From: Halictus rubicundus
Taxonomy: Eukaryota > Arthropoda > Insecta > Hymenoptera > Halictidae
Direction: 5' to 3'
Length of the DNA stretch: 64,000 nucleotides
Assembly (NCBI RefSeq): GCF_050948215.1
Contig: NC_135150.1
Coordinates: 24,981,943 to 25,045,942, forward strand
Made by a program: the position numbers and the translations under genes. How positions within the stretch are numbered: position 1 is the first letter of the stretch; every line of letters begins with the position of its first letter. The notes beneath the pieces are model-generated. The model saw only the letters and a program-made list of their open reading frames with translations, did no database searches and was not told the origin of the DNA. Shown in pieces: positions 24,012 through 37,300 of the stretch.

Positions 24012-24627
24012 CTCCGTTTTTTTTTCGTCGCATCGACTTCAAGGCCACTATACGTATCTTTATGCAAAATAATAAGTATCTGCATCGATTACAACAATTT
24101 AAGCGATTGCACTATAATTTATTTTATGGTTCCGGTGATTAGAACTTCTTTCTCAGTTTCATAGAAGAAGAAGGAAGCTTATATTTATTGTATGCCTATA
24201 TATATAGTCTTTGGTAACTATATATTGACGACAATAAAGTACAAGTTTGTTTCGGTCTATAAGAAATTAATAACATATATATATTTAGTAGATTTTTTTA
24301 TAATCCTCCTCAGGTTTGGGCCTGTCTCAATTTCAAGAACATTTTGTTGCTTTTGCAACTAGAGGTTCTTCCAACTTGAGAGTCTCTTATTATTCAATAG
24401 TTTGTCTCTTTCCGATGGGGATGAAGTAATGTTGTAGCAATTTAAATAGATAAACTACTAGATAAAAGAGAGTTATTAAATTTTTTCATAAGCATAATTA
24501 ATATAGGCACGGTAATTGGTATCCCCACAGTAATTGGGTTCCTTACTCTGCATCTCATATAAGTTAAAACGAAAGATTTGACCGAACGGAACGAGATAGT
24601 GAACAGTCTGTATGTCTCTGTTTGCAG

Positions 24628-27600
24628 CATCCGTGATAACAGCGCGGTGAATGGCGTGGTCCCTGCCAGTGACTGTAAAATCTGCAAGGACTCGAAGGAC
24701 GAGACGAAGGAGTCTGAGACGGACGGCGCGTTCCTGCTTTGCGCGCTGAAACCGCGTAAGCGCAAAGAACGCCGTGAGTCCTGTTGTCAGGAGAGGAAGT
24801 TGATAAGGTGGGATCGATAAAAAGACAGTCTTGCTTGTTGATTCTACCACGGCTAGAGACCATGCCTGATTTCGCAATTGACATTCTGTTCTAAATGATT
24901 TTTAGAAGCAGCAGCGAGGAACGTGTCCTCGACAGCCCCGCTGAAACAGCGGATACGATCAGGCGAGTGAGCAGCCACGAGGACTTCAACAGTGAGGAAC
25001 ACCTTCACGTTCTGTCGCAAAGAGGACCAGAGATGGGGCATGGTGTGGTGAGCAGTCTCAACAAACCTGAATCATGTTTCAGAAGAATCGCCTGACACGT
25101 TACCTACCTGAGATCGTCCCATTGTCTTTGGAAATCTGTGATTTGTAGCTGACAGTTTCTTAACACGTTCGCAACCAACATTTGTTTCGTTGCTCACCTT
25201 TTTCGTTAAAATATTTTATTAAATGCAATGTATATATGTACATTACAAAATATTGAAACAATTTAGCAAAAGAAAGTCCAGTCTCTAAATGTTATGCAGT
25301 GTATTATGACTACACATAACAAGATGTATAAAATTAATGTGACTATCTTCGAATAAATTACGAAATTGTGGTCGCCACATATGTGTGACGGTGGTCGCGA
25401 ACGTGTTAATCGATGTTTCAAGTGCGATATCAGTTCCAATGACTAATTATACACAATATTGTAATTACTCGGCTGCGAATCATAAATTTTCAACACTGAA
25501 CCTACCGCCACTGGTCAAATCGCCGCTTCAGATTTCGTATTTTATAATTATTGACATGCAATTATTGACTTGCTTTCATTTATATTCAAAGACATATTGT
25601 AATAAATAGACAGCGGATCTTTATGTAAAATGAAAATTTCCTATCTGAGTTGCAACAAACTGGAATGAAATAGAGATTTATTTTCTTTCTTAGTATGCTT
25701 AATAGGTTGAAAACCATGTAATAGTATTTTTAAATTCTTCTAATGTGTTGACTGTTTTAAATTACGCCTACTCATGTCATAAATGCATAAAATCCGCTGT
25801 CTAGTAGTATATGTATTTTATAAGACAACACGTAACAATTACCTTTAAAACGAGGCAGGTTAGAAAACTAGTATACATATACATTAGGTGATCAAATTAT
25901 TGGAGCCACAGTGTGACAAACGCGCGTTTTACATTTGTAATTAGGCTTTCGTTTAAAAATGGACTGTTTTAATGCAAAATTGTCAACTTATGTGCAAGTT
26001 GTTCTAATATTTCGATCACTCACTACAATCGAGGGTAGGTAACGTGTTAATTTTAACCCCGCTATTTATTTTTTAATCTTTTTTTTATCTATTCACATAT
26101 CCATATTATCGACAGTATTATAATAGTGCACTTATTATTAACACGTTCGCGACCAGCGTTACATATGTGCGACGATCACGATTTTGTATATAACATGAAG
26201 AAAATCGAATTAGATTTATGCTCGTTGTTATTCATAATTATAACGCGTGGTAGTCGGAGAACTTGTAACTTTCCTATAACAGTATATTACTTCATATATT
26301 ACGAGAGGATACATTCAATAGAGTATTGTAACTATGAATGTGTTAAGCTTATTTTTTAAAGAGTGGTTTTGTGTTTGAGGAAAGCATGAGAAAATTGTTA
26401 GCGCGACTAGTAGCAGGGTAGCCTTTGCTCCACATTGTAGATTCACTCATTGTCGAGACACTATTTGGAGCAAGGAAATACTAATTGACTGACGTGCATC
26501 TTTAACACGATCGCTACCAGCGTCACAAGTGTGTGACGACCACGATTTTGTATGACACATAAAGAAAATCAAATTAACTTTATGAATGTCTTTATCTAAA
26601 ATTGTAATACATAGCAATATTCGAAATTTAAAGCTTTTCTGTAGCTATATCTTTTTTCTGATTTGACAAAAGAATAAATTGCATTTGATAGAATAATGCA
26701 ACCATGGCGGCTGTTGCTGAAACGAATTCTCGTAGCGATCGTGTTAAATAAATGTCCGCAGGCTGACAACGCCCTGACTGTTCGAATAAAAGAGTAATTT
26801 GTTTCAGAGATGCGGAGGTCTTCCTCTGCACGAGAGAACGAACGTCTCGCCGATCTCGAAGAAGAGCTCGTCGTTCCCATCACCGTGCGAGGCGACGACT
26901 CTGGAAACGGAAAAGTTCGAGTGCGACGCCGAGAAGCTGAGGAGCAGCGAGCGCTTTAGCAGAAGCATCACACCGCGAGGAAGAAGGCAGGCCAGAAGAA
27001 GAAGAGTGCACAAGATCGTGGACGCAGAGAATCCCAGCAAGGTAAGATACTAATCGAAGGTAAAGGCACACATTGAAACTCTCCAATAAAATTGAGAGAA
27101 TTACTAAATTACGTGTTCCCGTGACATAGGAGAATGAAGAGGAACCGGAGATCATCTACAACGTGTCATCGAGTCCCAACAGCCGCAACGGCTCTCCCGG
27201 CCCGAGTTTTTTGGAGATGTTGAGCAGCGGGCCGAGCCGGTCGCCATCACCGGCTCGACCACCCACTGTCGACCATGAAGACCTAAACAATCCCAGCTTG
27301 ACCAACTGGACCTTCCAACGAGAGGAAAATGTAAATAGCAACTGACCAGATCTTGGAGAAAAGCACCTGAAGTATATCGACGATTGTTAAAGCTCCACTC
27401 CTGTTAGTCTAAACTCGAGTAGACTGCGGACCTTCATGCTTTTATAGCATCCGTGCAATTTTCAAATACAAGAAACATGTGCTGCATAATTGAATGGGTA
27501 GAAGTTCATAGGAAGTTCTTTCTTTAGGCTGGTTTTTGCGTTGGATTGCAACACTACCCCTAGATAGGGTGGAGAGCGATTACGATCATCGATGTGTCTC

Positions 27601-29534
27601 AGGTCTCTTGAGAAAAGCGAGCCGTATCGCGGGATAATTTTGTTTGACCAAACGGCGTTATCGCGTAAGACGCTGTATACGCGTATCATTGATTCCTGTT
27701 ATCTGATTAGCCGGTTGTACGTTCGCAGGGAGAAGCCATTGACGCCCGGGTGGAGGCAATGCTATCGCCTCGGAACTCGTTATTGTTACCCGTGAGCAGA
27801 CGGTTCTACTCGGACGACGAAATTCAACCAGGCACGCCGACGATCGCGGAGCTCGGGCTGAAGCAACTGACGAAGCACATCAACGGTCTGAAGAAGAAGA
27901 TCAAGAAGTACGAGGACGAGTTCGAGGAGAACTTCGGCTACCGGCCGAGCCACTCGGACAAGATGAGCAACAGGGACATCAAGAGGCTGTGCACGGAGCT
28001 GAACAAGCTGCGCAAGGAGCACAAGATGCTGAAGGAGGACCCGGTCGGTGCGTTATTGGCCAACGCGAACAACAGGACCAAATCGATCAGCACCAGCCCG
28101 ACGAACAACAACAACAGCCTAGAGAAGACCAGAGCTACGTCCATGGAGGAGATGGTCAAGGAGATCGAGAAGAAGCTCAGCGAGAAAAGGGTGAAGTACA
28201 ACAGACCCGACAACATGGAGGAGCTCACGTACGAGCAGCTGTTGGAGGAGAAGACCGCGGTGCAGAAAGCTCTGCTTCATATCGAGAACACCTTCGGTAG
28301 ACCCGCCCCCACCGAGGATCGGACCGTTGTGCGACCTTTATACGACAGATATAGAACTTTGAAGAGGTTGCTCATTAGGGCCGGAGTGGTAAGTCTCCGA
28401 TGACAACCCCCGCTTGCTGATCGTCGTTCTCTAAACGATGCTTTCCCGTAGAACAAAAATAAAGACAGCATCACGGAGCTGGCTACCATACTGGAACACG
28501 AAGCGATGGACTTCACGTCGTCCAACCTGCCTGGCAACCAGTCGGATCCCGAGAGAAGAGCCAGCGAGCCAGACATGTCGCACAGAGGCATCCTGGATTG
28601 CATTGACACCGGGGATCAGCTGCCAACCGACAGCGATAGTCAGCACAGCAGCAGCGAGGGCAGTCGCAGCAACAACGAGATCCTCCACGCGCTTCCGCTG
28701 TGAGTGAACGTTACATTCTCAGATCGGGTTTATTCAAATTAAAGGTGGAGATACACGAAGAAGTAACTTGCTACATTTCATGCAAGAAAGTGCTAGTGTA
28801 CCTGCACCTTTACGCCTTGGTGTACCAGCGAAGTTGTCATTGAGCGATTCATAAGAAATTCTGATCTAGGGTACTTGTCTCCATTAGCGAGCTTGTCGCT
28901 ATTAATGCGATAAGCAATAAAAATGAATTCGAAAAGATAAATAGAGAAGCTATTTTTTAAAATTAAATTAAACTATTAACGTATATGTTACAGAGAAAAA
29001 TATTGCATTTAACTCTTAAATCAAACATTTCTCCAGAGATGACACTTTCGACAGTCTTATCTAAATACCTTGTCAGAAAAGCTGAGGAACGTCTATTTAA
29101 CACAATTAAATAGATAGATAATTAATATAATTTACCGCAGTATAAAGAACCACAGTCTATTGATTTGCGAAGGACTATTAAATTAAGGTAGATGAGATAG
29201 AAGCTGTAGTGGTCAGAATAATCTGTACGCTCGACTAATTCGCCAAGTTTTGTAACCGAATGGCATAATCCGGTATTTTTATCACGGTGCAGACGAGTGA
29301 AATGTCTGATTTGATTTCAGCGAGGAGCTGTTGGTCCAACAGAAACTGACCAGAGAGGAGAAGAAGCGTCTCCGACGAGCTCTGAAGGAATTGGAGGCAC
29401 AGTTCGAGGCCCGCGCCGGCCGCCGGATGCAGAGAGAAGATCGAGGCCCGCAAGTCACCACCGTCTACGAGTCCTACAAACAGGCGAAAGCAAAACTTAG
29501 ACTGATCGAAGCTCTCATAGCGAAGAATGCCTGA
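24628..29534 (+). CDS. FAM13A: FAM13A-like protein, C-terminal exons (7 exons)
   Basis: Exons: 24628-24807, 24906-25047, 26808-27041, 27130-27330, 27729-28388, 28452-28699 and 29321-29534 (stop TGA 29532-29534). All junctions are GT-AG and phase-consistent; with the 421-664 exon they encode about 707 residues in the window. The large exon carries the FAM13 hallmark: PTIAELGLKQLTKHINGLKK, a Lys/Glu-rich helical stretch, then GYRPSHSDK and a predicted coiled coil. A second conserved helical block ends with RPLYDRYRTLKRLL. The last exon repeats the theme (ELLVQQKLTREEKKRLRRAL... VYESYKQAKAKLRLIEALI). Exons 24628-27330 are Ser/Lys-rich and probably disordered, with a phospho-site-like segment (RRVSSHEDFNSEEHLHVLSQ). 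Vertebrate FAM13A also makes a short form lacking RhoGAP; this gene could do the same if an internal promoter in the giant intron is used. Family assignment is strong; the exact paralogue name is by analogy. Confidence 0.88.
25160..25409. repeat. TTAA-type MITE (CACGTTCGC ends)
   Basis: TTAA-CACGTTCGCAACC and GGTCGCGAACGTG-TTAA, 250 bp, within the intron between FAM13-like exons at 25047 and 26808. Confidence 0.65.
25607..25803. repeat. TA-flanked GACTGCGGA MITE
   Basis: Left TA-GACAGCGGATCTTTATG, right CATAAAATCCGCTGTC-TA; both ends carry the same base change relative to the family, so the termini have stayed matched. Confidence 0.75.
26138..26346. repeat. TTAA-type MITE (CACGTTCGC ends), diverged right end
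   Basis: TTAA-CACGTTCGCGACC on the left and GAATGTG-TTAA on the right; the interior resembles the 26502-26747 copy (ACGATTTTGTATA). Confidence 0.55.
26502..26747. repeat. TTAA-type MITE (CACGATCGC ends)
   Basis: TTAA-CACGATCGCTACC and GTAGCGATCGTG-TTAA, 246 bp, ending only about 60 bp before the FAM13-like exon at 26808. Confidence 0.7.
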
Positions 29535-30086
29535 CGCAGTATCTAAACGGCGGCTCTAGTGGCCGTGCGTTTATGAAAAAGGCAACGGTAAAATCCTAAA
29601 AGCATCGTGGAATAACATCGTTACGCAACCATATTGTGCGACAGGGAGTTCAGAGATAAGAGATGAGGAAGCCAAATCAAAAGCTTTGAGCCTGTTAACC
29701 GGGTAATTTTGTTTCTACGCGACTGTACGGACATATGATTTGCTGCAATAAACGAGAACGGTAGTTCACACTACTGCAGTTGCTATAAAAATGCATGAAA
29801 GGCGAGACGAAAGACGATCGGAGACGTCTTTCCCGGTTAATAGATTAGGATGCGGAGGAGGAACATGCTTTCGATGATAAGAGCGCGTGTCTTGGTGCAA
29901 GGATGCCGACGCACACTATTCATTTGATGGGACTCGTAGATAAAGGACACAAGGCCCGTCTAGTACTTTGAACTCTAAGCACCGATAGTTAGGAGAACGA
30001 CAGTGGCTGCTGCGACACGCGTGCCGAAACAATTCGCCAATTTGCACATGACTTTCTCAGAATACTCAACATCGATTTCAACACAG

Positions 30087-30120
30087 CGAGAGAGTGAGAG
30101 AGAGAGAGAGAAAGAGAGAG
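30087..30120 (+). repeat. (GA)n microsatellite
   Basis: Interrupted AG run in the FAM13-like 3' UTR/downstream region. Confidence 0.9.
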
Positions 30121-30777
30121 TGCTTGTCTCATAATAATGCAATTATCGAAACTCATCACAAACGTCTGTCGATTTGTATGAACAATTTCGCATGACGAGG
30201 TATATTTCATTCAGAGCAAAACGATGTCGCACGACACGAACACCATCGTCAGTTTTGTACCGTACTTTTAATAACGCCGACAAAACGTTTTGTTATTTTC
30301 TAACGAGAAATCACACAGAAAACAAAAATAATAAAACAGTTGCTTCCTTCTGTACTTCACAACGATTTCGTGTTTAACGCTGCAATGCGTTCGTGTTGTA
30401 GGCGAGTTAGTCGCGTTTTTATTTAATTAGTTCACGCATTCCTCTATACTCGAACAAAGAGACGAAGAGACGAGAAGGGACGACGTTCATCGAGAAGTTT
30501 TTAGACGCCGTACGTGCGTTTATTGTCCCGCGAACAAACTGGCTGAGAACAACCACGAATTCACATTGTGAGAGAGATTACTTTTATGTCTGTGGCTGCG
30601 AGAGGGAACAATGACGTCGATATACGGAAGACGGTATTTGTATTCTCAGAAAACAGAAAATTAACACAGAAGCCCCAAGGCAAACAAACGTGAGTCTCAA
30701 ATTTTCATCGAGAACACACGAGTCCGATGGATCAAGGCTGTTTTGCCAGAAGCAATTTTGCATTCTCATTATTCTGT

Positions 30778-30951
30778 TTAACTCCTTGCACTGTAACATC
30801 GAGTCAAACTCGGGTTGAGGATTTCGAGTAGAATCGAATAAATATTATTAATTTTCTTTAAGCTGGAATAAAATTCTATTGCATAAGTTATCGTTTCTTC
30901 TCTAGTTCTAATTAGTGCGACCATAAAATAAATTCTAGTGCAAAGGGTTAA
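30778..30951. repeat. piggyBac-type MITE (TTAA)
   Basis: TTAA-CTCCTTGCACTG and TAGTGCAAAGGG-TTAA; about 174 bp. The left subterminal phrase (AACATCGAGTCAAACTCG) also occurs near 21470. Confidence 0.6.
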
Positions 30952-33900
30952 AATAGAAACGCGTTGACTCTCGTTTCGCTTCGCAGCTGCGGATATATAA
31001 TCGAGATAAATATGATAAGAACGTTTTATATTTCTTTTTGTTTTTGTACAGAAATTCTAATACAATTTGTTATTTAATCGTATCGCTTAGGTTTTCCGAT
31101 TACGGAATCTTTTTGTACTTATCGCGTGGAAGAAACGCAGATTTTCGTTTCGTAGAATGGAAAGCCGACTCAACGCAACGTCGGTTTTTCACGTAAAATC
31201 GGTATGTTCGTTTTGTTCTGCGAGAATTCGCCACCAGATCGAACACTGAGAGCAATGAACGAATTTGTGGGGTTATTTGTAATGATAAGTACCTTGTAAG
31301 AGATATCACATGTTGTAATTGTAGAGTACTATAAACTGTTACAGTCTTATAGCGTATTGAACGTAACCATTAAAAAGAAAAAAAAGAAGAGGCGCTCGTT
31401 GATTTATGCAATTCGCAATCGGTTCGGGCGAGCAAAAATTTGCAGGTGATCGAACATAGCGAACCCGCCAGGTCGGCTATCTAGAATTTTTAAGCGACAG
31501 CCTTAAAATTCGACTCTAACGAAGACTCGTACGAGGGTGCTATATTTTAGTTTTTAAACGCGTCGAAAAGAAAAGAAATGCTTTGCGAATTCGATTGACG
31601 TGGCAACCGTGCAAAAGGGGTGCGCATTGTCTTCTCTTGCGAGCAATCGACATTCTTCAACGCGTGCGTAATATCTCCACCCAAAATCATATTCGGTAAC
31701 AAAAATTTTACTAATTTCTTGCTACATATCATTGTTCAGATTTGACTCCCGGCGACCCCTTTTGTTTCATGCTAATTCATTTCGCACAGTCGCACGAAAA
31801 ACACGATTAATCCTGCAATGGCCCTTGGGCCTCCTCAATTCTTAGAACAAACTTTTTCATAATTAACGCAAAATAATATTCCGTTTTCCCGTTTTTTGAT
31901 ACAACAGTTTCGACATTATTGCAGCTTCTAGGGTCGGGTGACTCACTCCGTGTGCTCTGAAGAGTTTCAGGAAATGTTTGGCAAATTTTTTGAAAGAGAT
32001 TTCGAGAACAGAGCGCCTCTGCAGGGTTAGCTTCTTCGAACAATTCGGAACAATTGAAATTCCCAGTCAGCCTTCTTCTCTTGAGGATAAAATTACGCGG
32101 AGCGAACGAAAAAGCGAACGATTATTTTTTCTTTTGTCTTGTTTGAAGCCAAAGCATTTTTTAGTCTGTGATATAAGAGATATACTGTTTGCGTTCGCGC
32201 GGGCGTGCATGAGAAAAAATTCCGTTGTCTTCGTTCCGTGTGAAAACGACTTTTGAACGCGAGAGAAAGAAAAACCATTTTCAGCCGTCACCGCACTCTT
32301 CTTCGTAGAGATAACCGGGGTTATCGACGATCCGCTGAAAAAAAAAAGTATAGTTTAAGCGACGCTGCATACTTTTGCATAAGACCGAGTCGCCGTGGGA
32401 TAATCAGAACTGCGGAGAACCAGAATGTATTTATAATTCGGTTGACTCGTGTTCTATGAATATATTTCAAACTTGACAGAGCATCGCGGGGCTCTAATAA
32501 TTGCGCATACTTAAAAAAGAAAGTCGCGTTGAAGATATAAGCGCGGTGGGAGTTGCTAGCACCGTCGTGATTCGACATTTTTCGACGAAAATTCTTCTCT
32601 CCGCAATTTCTAGTGATTATCGCGACGACTCGCGTGTTCTGAATCGATCGGTGCGGAAAGACACTTATTTTGTATTCAGAAAAATATTTTATTTTGATAG
32701 ATTTCGTGTATGTACGAGCAGTGATCGTTACAGTAGAACGAGGAAGAGCAACGTCTTAGGAATAAGACTACATTTTGTATTTCACGTCGTTGAGGAGGGG
32801 ACATTGTGTAGCTTGTAGAAGAGACAAGAGGAGGTGTGTCTTTGCGCGTATAAAAAAGAAAAAAAGAGCAGGAATGAAATTTGCAAGAAGAATGTGCAGT
32901 TGCTTGGGTGAAACATTTCTGTGGTCGCTCGAATTCGATGTTCGTGTTCCGTTGACAGCGAGTCGACACGAATCTGCAGACGGGTACTTTAGTTTCGACG
33001 AGACGAAATCGACATGGTTCAAATAAAAATTTTTCACGAGGTACCTAGACGTTAGCGCTGACACTGAAAGAATAAAAAAGAACACTATGTTAACGGTAAG
33101 TTTTTTCGTTCGATCATGTATTAGACATATAGGTGCATACAAGCCGAGGGTAAAAGACATGTTGAAATGTTAATTATTATCCTTCGAGTTCGTAAACGTG
33201 TGATTATGTATATACATATACACGGTATGTATAGATACAAGCAGTTGCATACATAAATACCATAAGACCATACGCATATACAAATCAATATTATACGTCA
33301 TAAGAGGTAGCACGCAGAATCGAATAAAAGAAGAGTATGAACCGCTACAAGTGTTTCTCTTATTCTGGAAAATTATCCTAATTGAATGCGCGATTTTTTC
33401 GCTGTCCAAATTTATTCCGAAAGAGTTAAAAATTCGGCTGTTTTCGACTTATTTTTCCTTCAACTTTCTTCTAATGAAAGAAAGTAACTTTTCTCTTCTA
33501 CCTCTTGCAGTTTGCGAGTTTCGAAATAAACTTAAAAAATACTCGAATTTAGATTGAATTTGGGCAAAAAAAATTGCGAAATCCATACCTAAATATACAC
33601 TACTCATCCCCGGTTTCATAATTTTCTGAAAAATCGAATTGAAAAGATCATCTTTTTACTGTAACACTTTTATTACTTCTTTCAATGAATTTCAACCGAC
33701 AGTATCGTTAAATTTATGTTGTCTAGCTATTTTAAGATTTCATCTATTTTTGTAGAAATACACAAAGCGAGTAATGAAAAACAGAACACTCAATTCTCTC
33801 TGCTAGTGAGGATAAAAATTGCGAGACAGTAATATGAACGAATTTGTTGTTTTACATGAATTTCGAGAGATTTTTTTAAAAAATAGCATTGTATCTTTTT

Positions 33901-34177
33901 AGCTTCATAGTGATATAGTTGATGTCAAGACGAGTTCTTCAACCTAGTGTAGTATAGCCTTGAGATGATCTTGGACCCAAAACGTTAAATCAGAGGGATC
34001 AATGCCTGTATGGTTTCTTCGGGCATTAGATTTCCCCATCAATCGTCAAGGAACTACAGGTACGTACAATCTGCCACTTATATTCAATTTTTTCCAACAT
34101 TCATTTCAAGGTCGTTCCAAGGTCGTACCAAACTAGGCCGCTAGAATCGTTTTAACATCTGCTACGTCGGTATGAAG

Positions 34178-34363
34178 TTAAAAATACGTAGCACCATTTG
34201 AAACCTTGAAAACAATCATCAACTTTTCGTCTCTAAAATCGTCTTCGACATTTTCTTTTTTATCCTCAACTCCAACGGGGATATTTGTGTAATGTTTCTG
34301 GTAATTCACTCTGTGTACAACAAGAATCGTGTATTGAGTACGTCTGTGAATGGCTGAACTCAC
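34178..34363 (-). CDS. Candidate alternative last exon of the unrecognised coiled-coil gene
   Basis: An acceptor (aattttttag) at 34364-34365 opens a 62-codon frame (VSSAIHRRTQYTILVVHRVN... VFKVSNGATYF, stop TAA) starting in phase 0. The exon ending at 34833 also ends in phase 0, so splicing 34833 to 34363 would replace the 34653-34387 exon and swap the C-terminus (about 847 aa in total). It begins only 24 nt after the other exon's stop. It reads like ordinary protein, but expression is unproven and it could simply be 3' UTR. Confidence 0.4.
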   Translation of the reverse strand: MSSAIHRRTQYTILVVHRVNYQKHYTNIPVGVEDKKENVEDDFRDEKLMIVFKVSNGATYF

Positions 34364-34386
34364 CTAAAAAATTATACACATTCTTA

Positions 34387-37300
34387 TCACGAAGATAGCC
34401 TCAATTGCTTTTGGAATGTTTGAATTTGCCGTAGTAGGCTAGCTAGTCGGAGGGAGGTGGGTTCCTTCGTCGCGACGATACTACTTTTTCTTCTCTGAGG
34501 AAGCTTTTGCTGTAGAATTGTCCCGTTCGACTTTGTGAACATAAATGGCATGGGTGAATGGGGCTGACCTAATCCGATTGGAATTTCACTCGATATGCAG
34601 ACGTAACTATTCTTTTCCTGAAGCAGCTTCATTTGTTGTTTTAGTGTCATCACCTGATAACAAATAATATTATTATTTAACAAATTATTTTAATTATTTA
34701 ACGAATTATTCGACAAATTTATTTCTTTGAGTATATGTTATTTAAAAAATGGCACATTCTCGTTGTTTTTATCAAATAATATAAAATAGTAATTTCTGGT
34801 GCTCCGTAAACATAATGTTAAAATCATTTTACCTCCTTATATAGATTGACAACAGTATTTATCTCGTCTTCTTTCGTGCTTAACTCTTTCTCCAAACTCG
34901 ATACTTGTTCCTCCAATTTTTTGTCGTTATTCTTCTCCAATTCTGATTGCAATTTTTCATATTTCCTGGAATTTATTACAGGTGAGCTAACATCCAGAAA
35001 TGTTAGGATTTTAGGATTCAACGGTGCAACTCACGAGTTCATCTCTTCAAATTGATCATGAAGATTGACGAGAACTTCCCGTATTCCTTTTGCATTCTGA
35101 GAACAGTTCACTGACTGTGTCTCGCACACATCTATGCTGCATTCATTGTCCTGGAATTTTCTTTTATCAGAATTTGCAATCGTTAATCTTACTTTGATCT
35201 TACTTTGCTCATTGTCGACTGCACTTGCTGGTTGTCCTGAACTTCCGTTCGCGTTTTTACATTTTGTTGAGATGAAAATAGTTTCAACACTTTAGCCTCA
35301 TCTGCGGTCTGAGATATCTTTGTTGTGTTCCATCGATTCAATTGATTCTCTGAACGAGTGTCCTGTAAGCACACCATTTAAATATCAATGTTAATTAATT
35401 ATTAATTGTTAGACTGCGGATTTTATGCATTTATGGCAAAAATAGATTGATCAAGCACATTAAAAAGACATTAGAAGAATTTAACGATACCCTTCTACTA
35501 TTTTCGACTTGTTAAAATTATTAGAAGAGGAAATGCATTGTCATTTAATTTCTGTTTCTTACAAATGGCTTGGACCATTTTTATTTTGCATAAAGATCCC
35601 CGCGTTAATATACATTTGCCGTTCACACGAACCTTTTTCTTTGCAAAACTGTCGGATTCAATTATATCATCGACAGCTGCTTCATTCGCGTTTGTTAGAT
35701 TCAAGTTCAAGTTGAAATTTCTCAACGTTTTAGCACCATAACTTAAAGATATGCTTTCGTTTCCAAATACATTAAAGGGCTCGCTCAGAAACGAGTTCGC
35801 TTTGTGCACGAGCGTGTTAATCACTTGCGAATTCATCTGCGACAACTTGATCGGGTCATTCATCTGTCCCATGAACGTAGACATCGGTTTCGTCGCTCCA
35901 ACTTTACGAATTAGAAGCGGAGCGATTGTGTTCACTGTGGGCTGTCTCGTTTTCATTATACTCAAGACCTTTCGAATTAAAGAAATCTATAATAGAGACT
36001 GTTTTTCTACATTTCTACGTGGGCCAACGTACTTGCTGTATATTCAAACCTAAATTGTGACTCGGATTTACAGAGGTACCCACTACAAACGGTATGTTTC
36101 TAATAGTGAATCTACTGAAGTACGATCGGTTGACTCTTTTCAATTTCGAAGCCAACGTTGGCATTTCGTAGCTACGAGTAGTCAATGGGTTGCAGTACTG
36201 TGCCTGCAGAATAGCCTGGTGGCATTGATTCGAATTGCACTTCTCCATCGTGTACACAGGAGCAATCGGACACTCTGTTGCACAATTTTGATTATGGGAG
36301 CTCGTAGGTTTCTCCCTGCAATTGAACATATGCAATCTCATAATTGATGGCACACACTTTAAATCATAATTTTTTACAAATGGACCAAACGAGTTAAATT
36401 TCTCTGCCAAGCTAGATGGATTAGCTTACTAGACGCTATGTAATGAAGATTTTGGAAAACTTGCGTTTAGTCGAAATTACGGAAAAAAAAATAGTAGAAG
36501 TTGGATTGTATATACATGCTAAAAATTTCATCGAAATTGGTCAATGAGACTAACTGTGAATCACGTTTTGCAATCCTCATGAACAACATTATCAGAACTT
36601 ACTCGGTCTTTTGTCTAGACGGACTATGCTTCACAGGGCTAATTGGCTGATTATCCTCATTATTGTTATAACTATATTTATAATTATTATTCTCGCATTT
36701 CGTTTTTGTGCAGACATTTTGCTGTTTACTTGCACCTACAGGTGATTTATTGCTATACGTTGTGTGAGAATTAATCCTCGAGTGTTTACTATTGCTAACA
36801 GAAGTGCCACCATTCTTTACCGCTGAGTTATGATAAATTTCAACTACTTTCTTTGAAGCCTGAGCATATTTTGATGTAAGGCGAGCGCTAGTAACACCTG
36901 GAGATACAGAAATAATAAGTTCATAGAACGATTAATTCGTACGGTATTTTTAATTCATACTTTTCTGTTTTCGCCTTTTAGCGTCCTTTCTTCCTACGAA
37001 ATTTGTGTCTCTCGTAGCTACCGTGCTTTTCGAGGTAGAACCACATAGCTTTTTTCTTCTTTTCCTAAATTTCAATGAGGCAATATCATCTAACTTAGAC
37101 ACAGAACCTTTTTTGCTTGGCAATGCAGAAGAAGGTGTTTTCTCTTTCTTTTCATTTTTTCGATATACTTTACTCTTACCACCACTTCCGTGTGTTATGC
37201 TACCAGGAATATTTAATTTAATACCATGCTTTGCGGATGGTAGATCTCGGTGTGTATACTCGTCCTGATTGTCCAAATCTAATTCTCTAAAAGGCTTCTT

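Larger units (their letters stand above)
665..24627 (+). other. ~24 kb intron of the FAM13-like gene
   Basis: No exon with good splice sites and family-like coding content was found between the RhoGAP exon and 24628. Contents seen: dispersed inverted-repeat elements, three tandem arrays (about 3.93-4.68, 13.55-14.26 and 22.59-23.33 kb), microsatellites, and CpG-rich patches near 3.35-3.85, 6.1-6.7, 8.3-8.8, 10.6-10.85, 11.5-12.2, 14.3-15.0, 16.5-17.05, 20.5-21.4 and 23.4-23.9 kb. Long stretches (for example 1380-3080, 12.8-13.5, 15.3-16.5 and 19.2-20.5 kb) show only AT-rich unique-looking sequence in which I see no gene. Confidence 0.7.
29535..34177 (+). other. 3' UTR of FAM13-like gene and intergenic DNA
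   Basis: The first AATAAA after the FAM13-like stop is at 29747-29752, giving a minimal 3' UTR of ~220 nt; others further on would allow a longer one. The stretch contains a (GA)n tract, a piggyBac-type MITE and AT-rich DNA. Short open frames near 32.0-33.1 kb show no family resemblance or splice structure, and I see no gene here. Confidence 0.55.

Noticed and set aside
23791..24085. Glu/Arg-rich minus-strand frame
   Set aside because: Translation of a TTC/TCC microsatellite.
32000..33160. Several 80-130 codon frames on both strands
   Set aside because: They overlap each other in conflicting frames, with no domain or splice structure; likely UTR/intergenic DNA.
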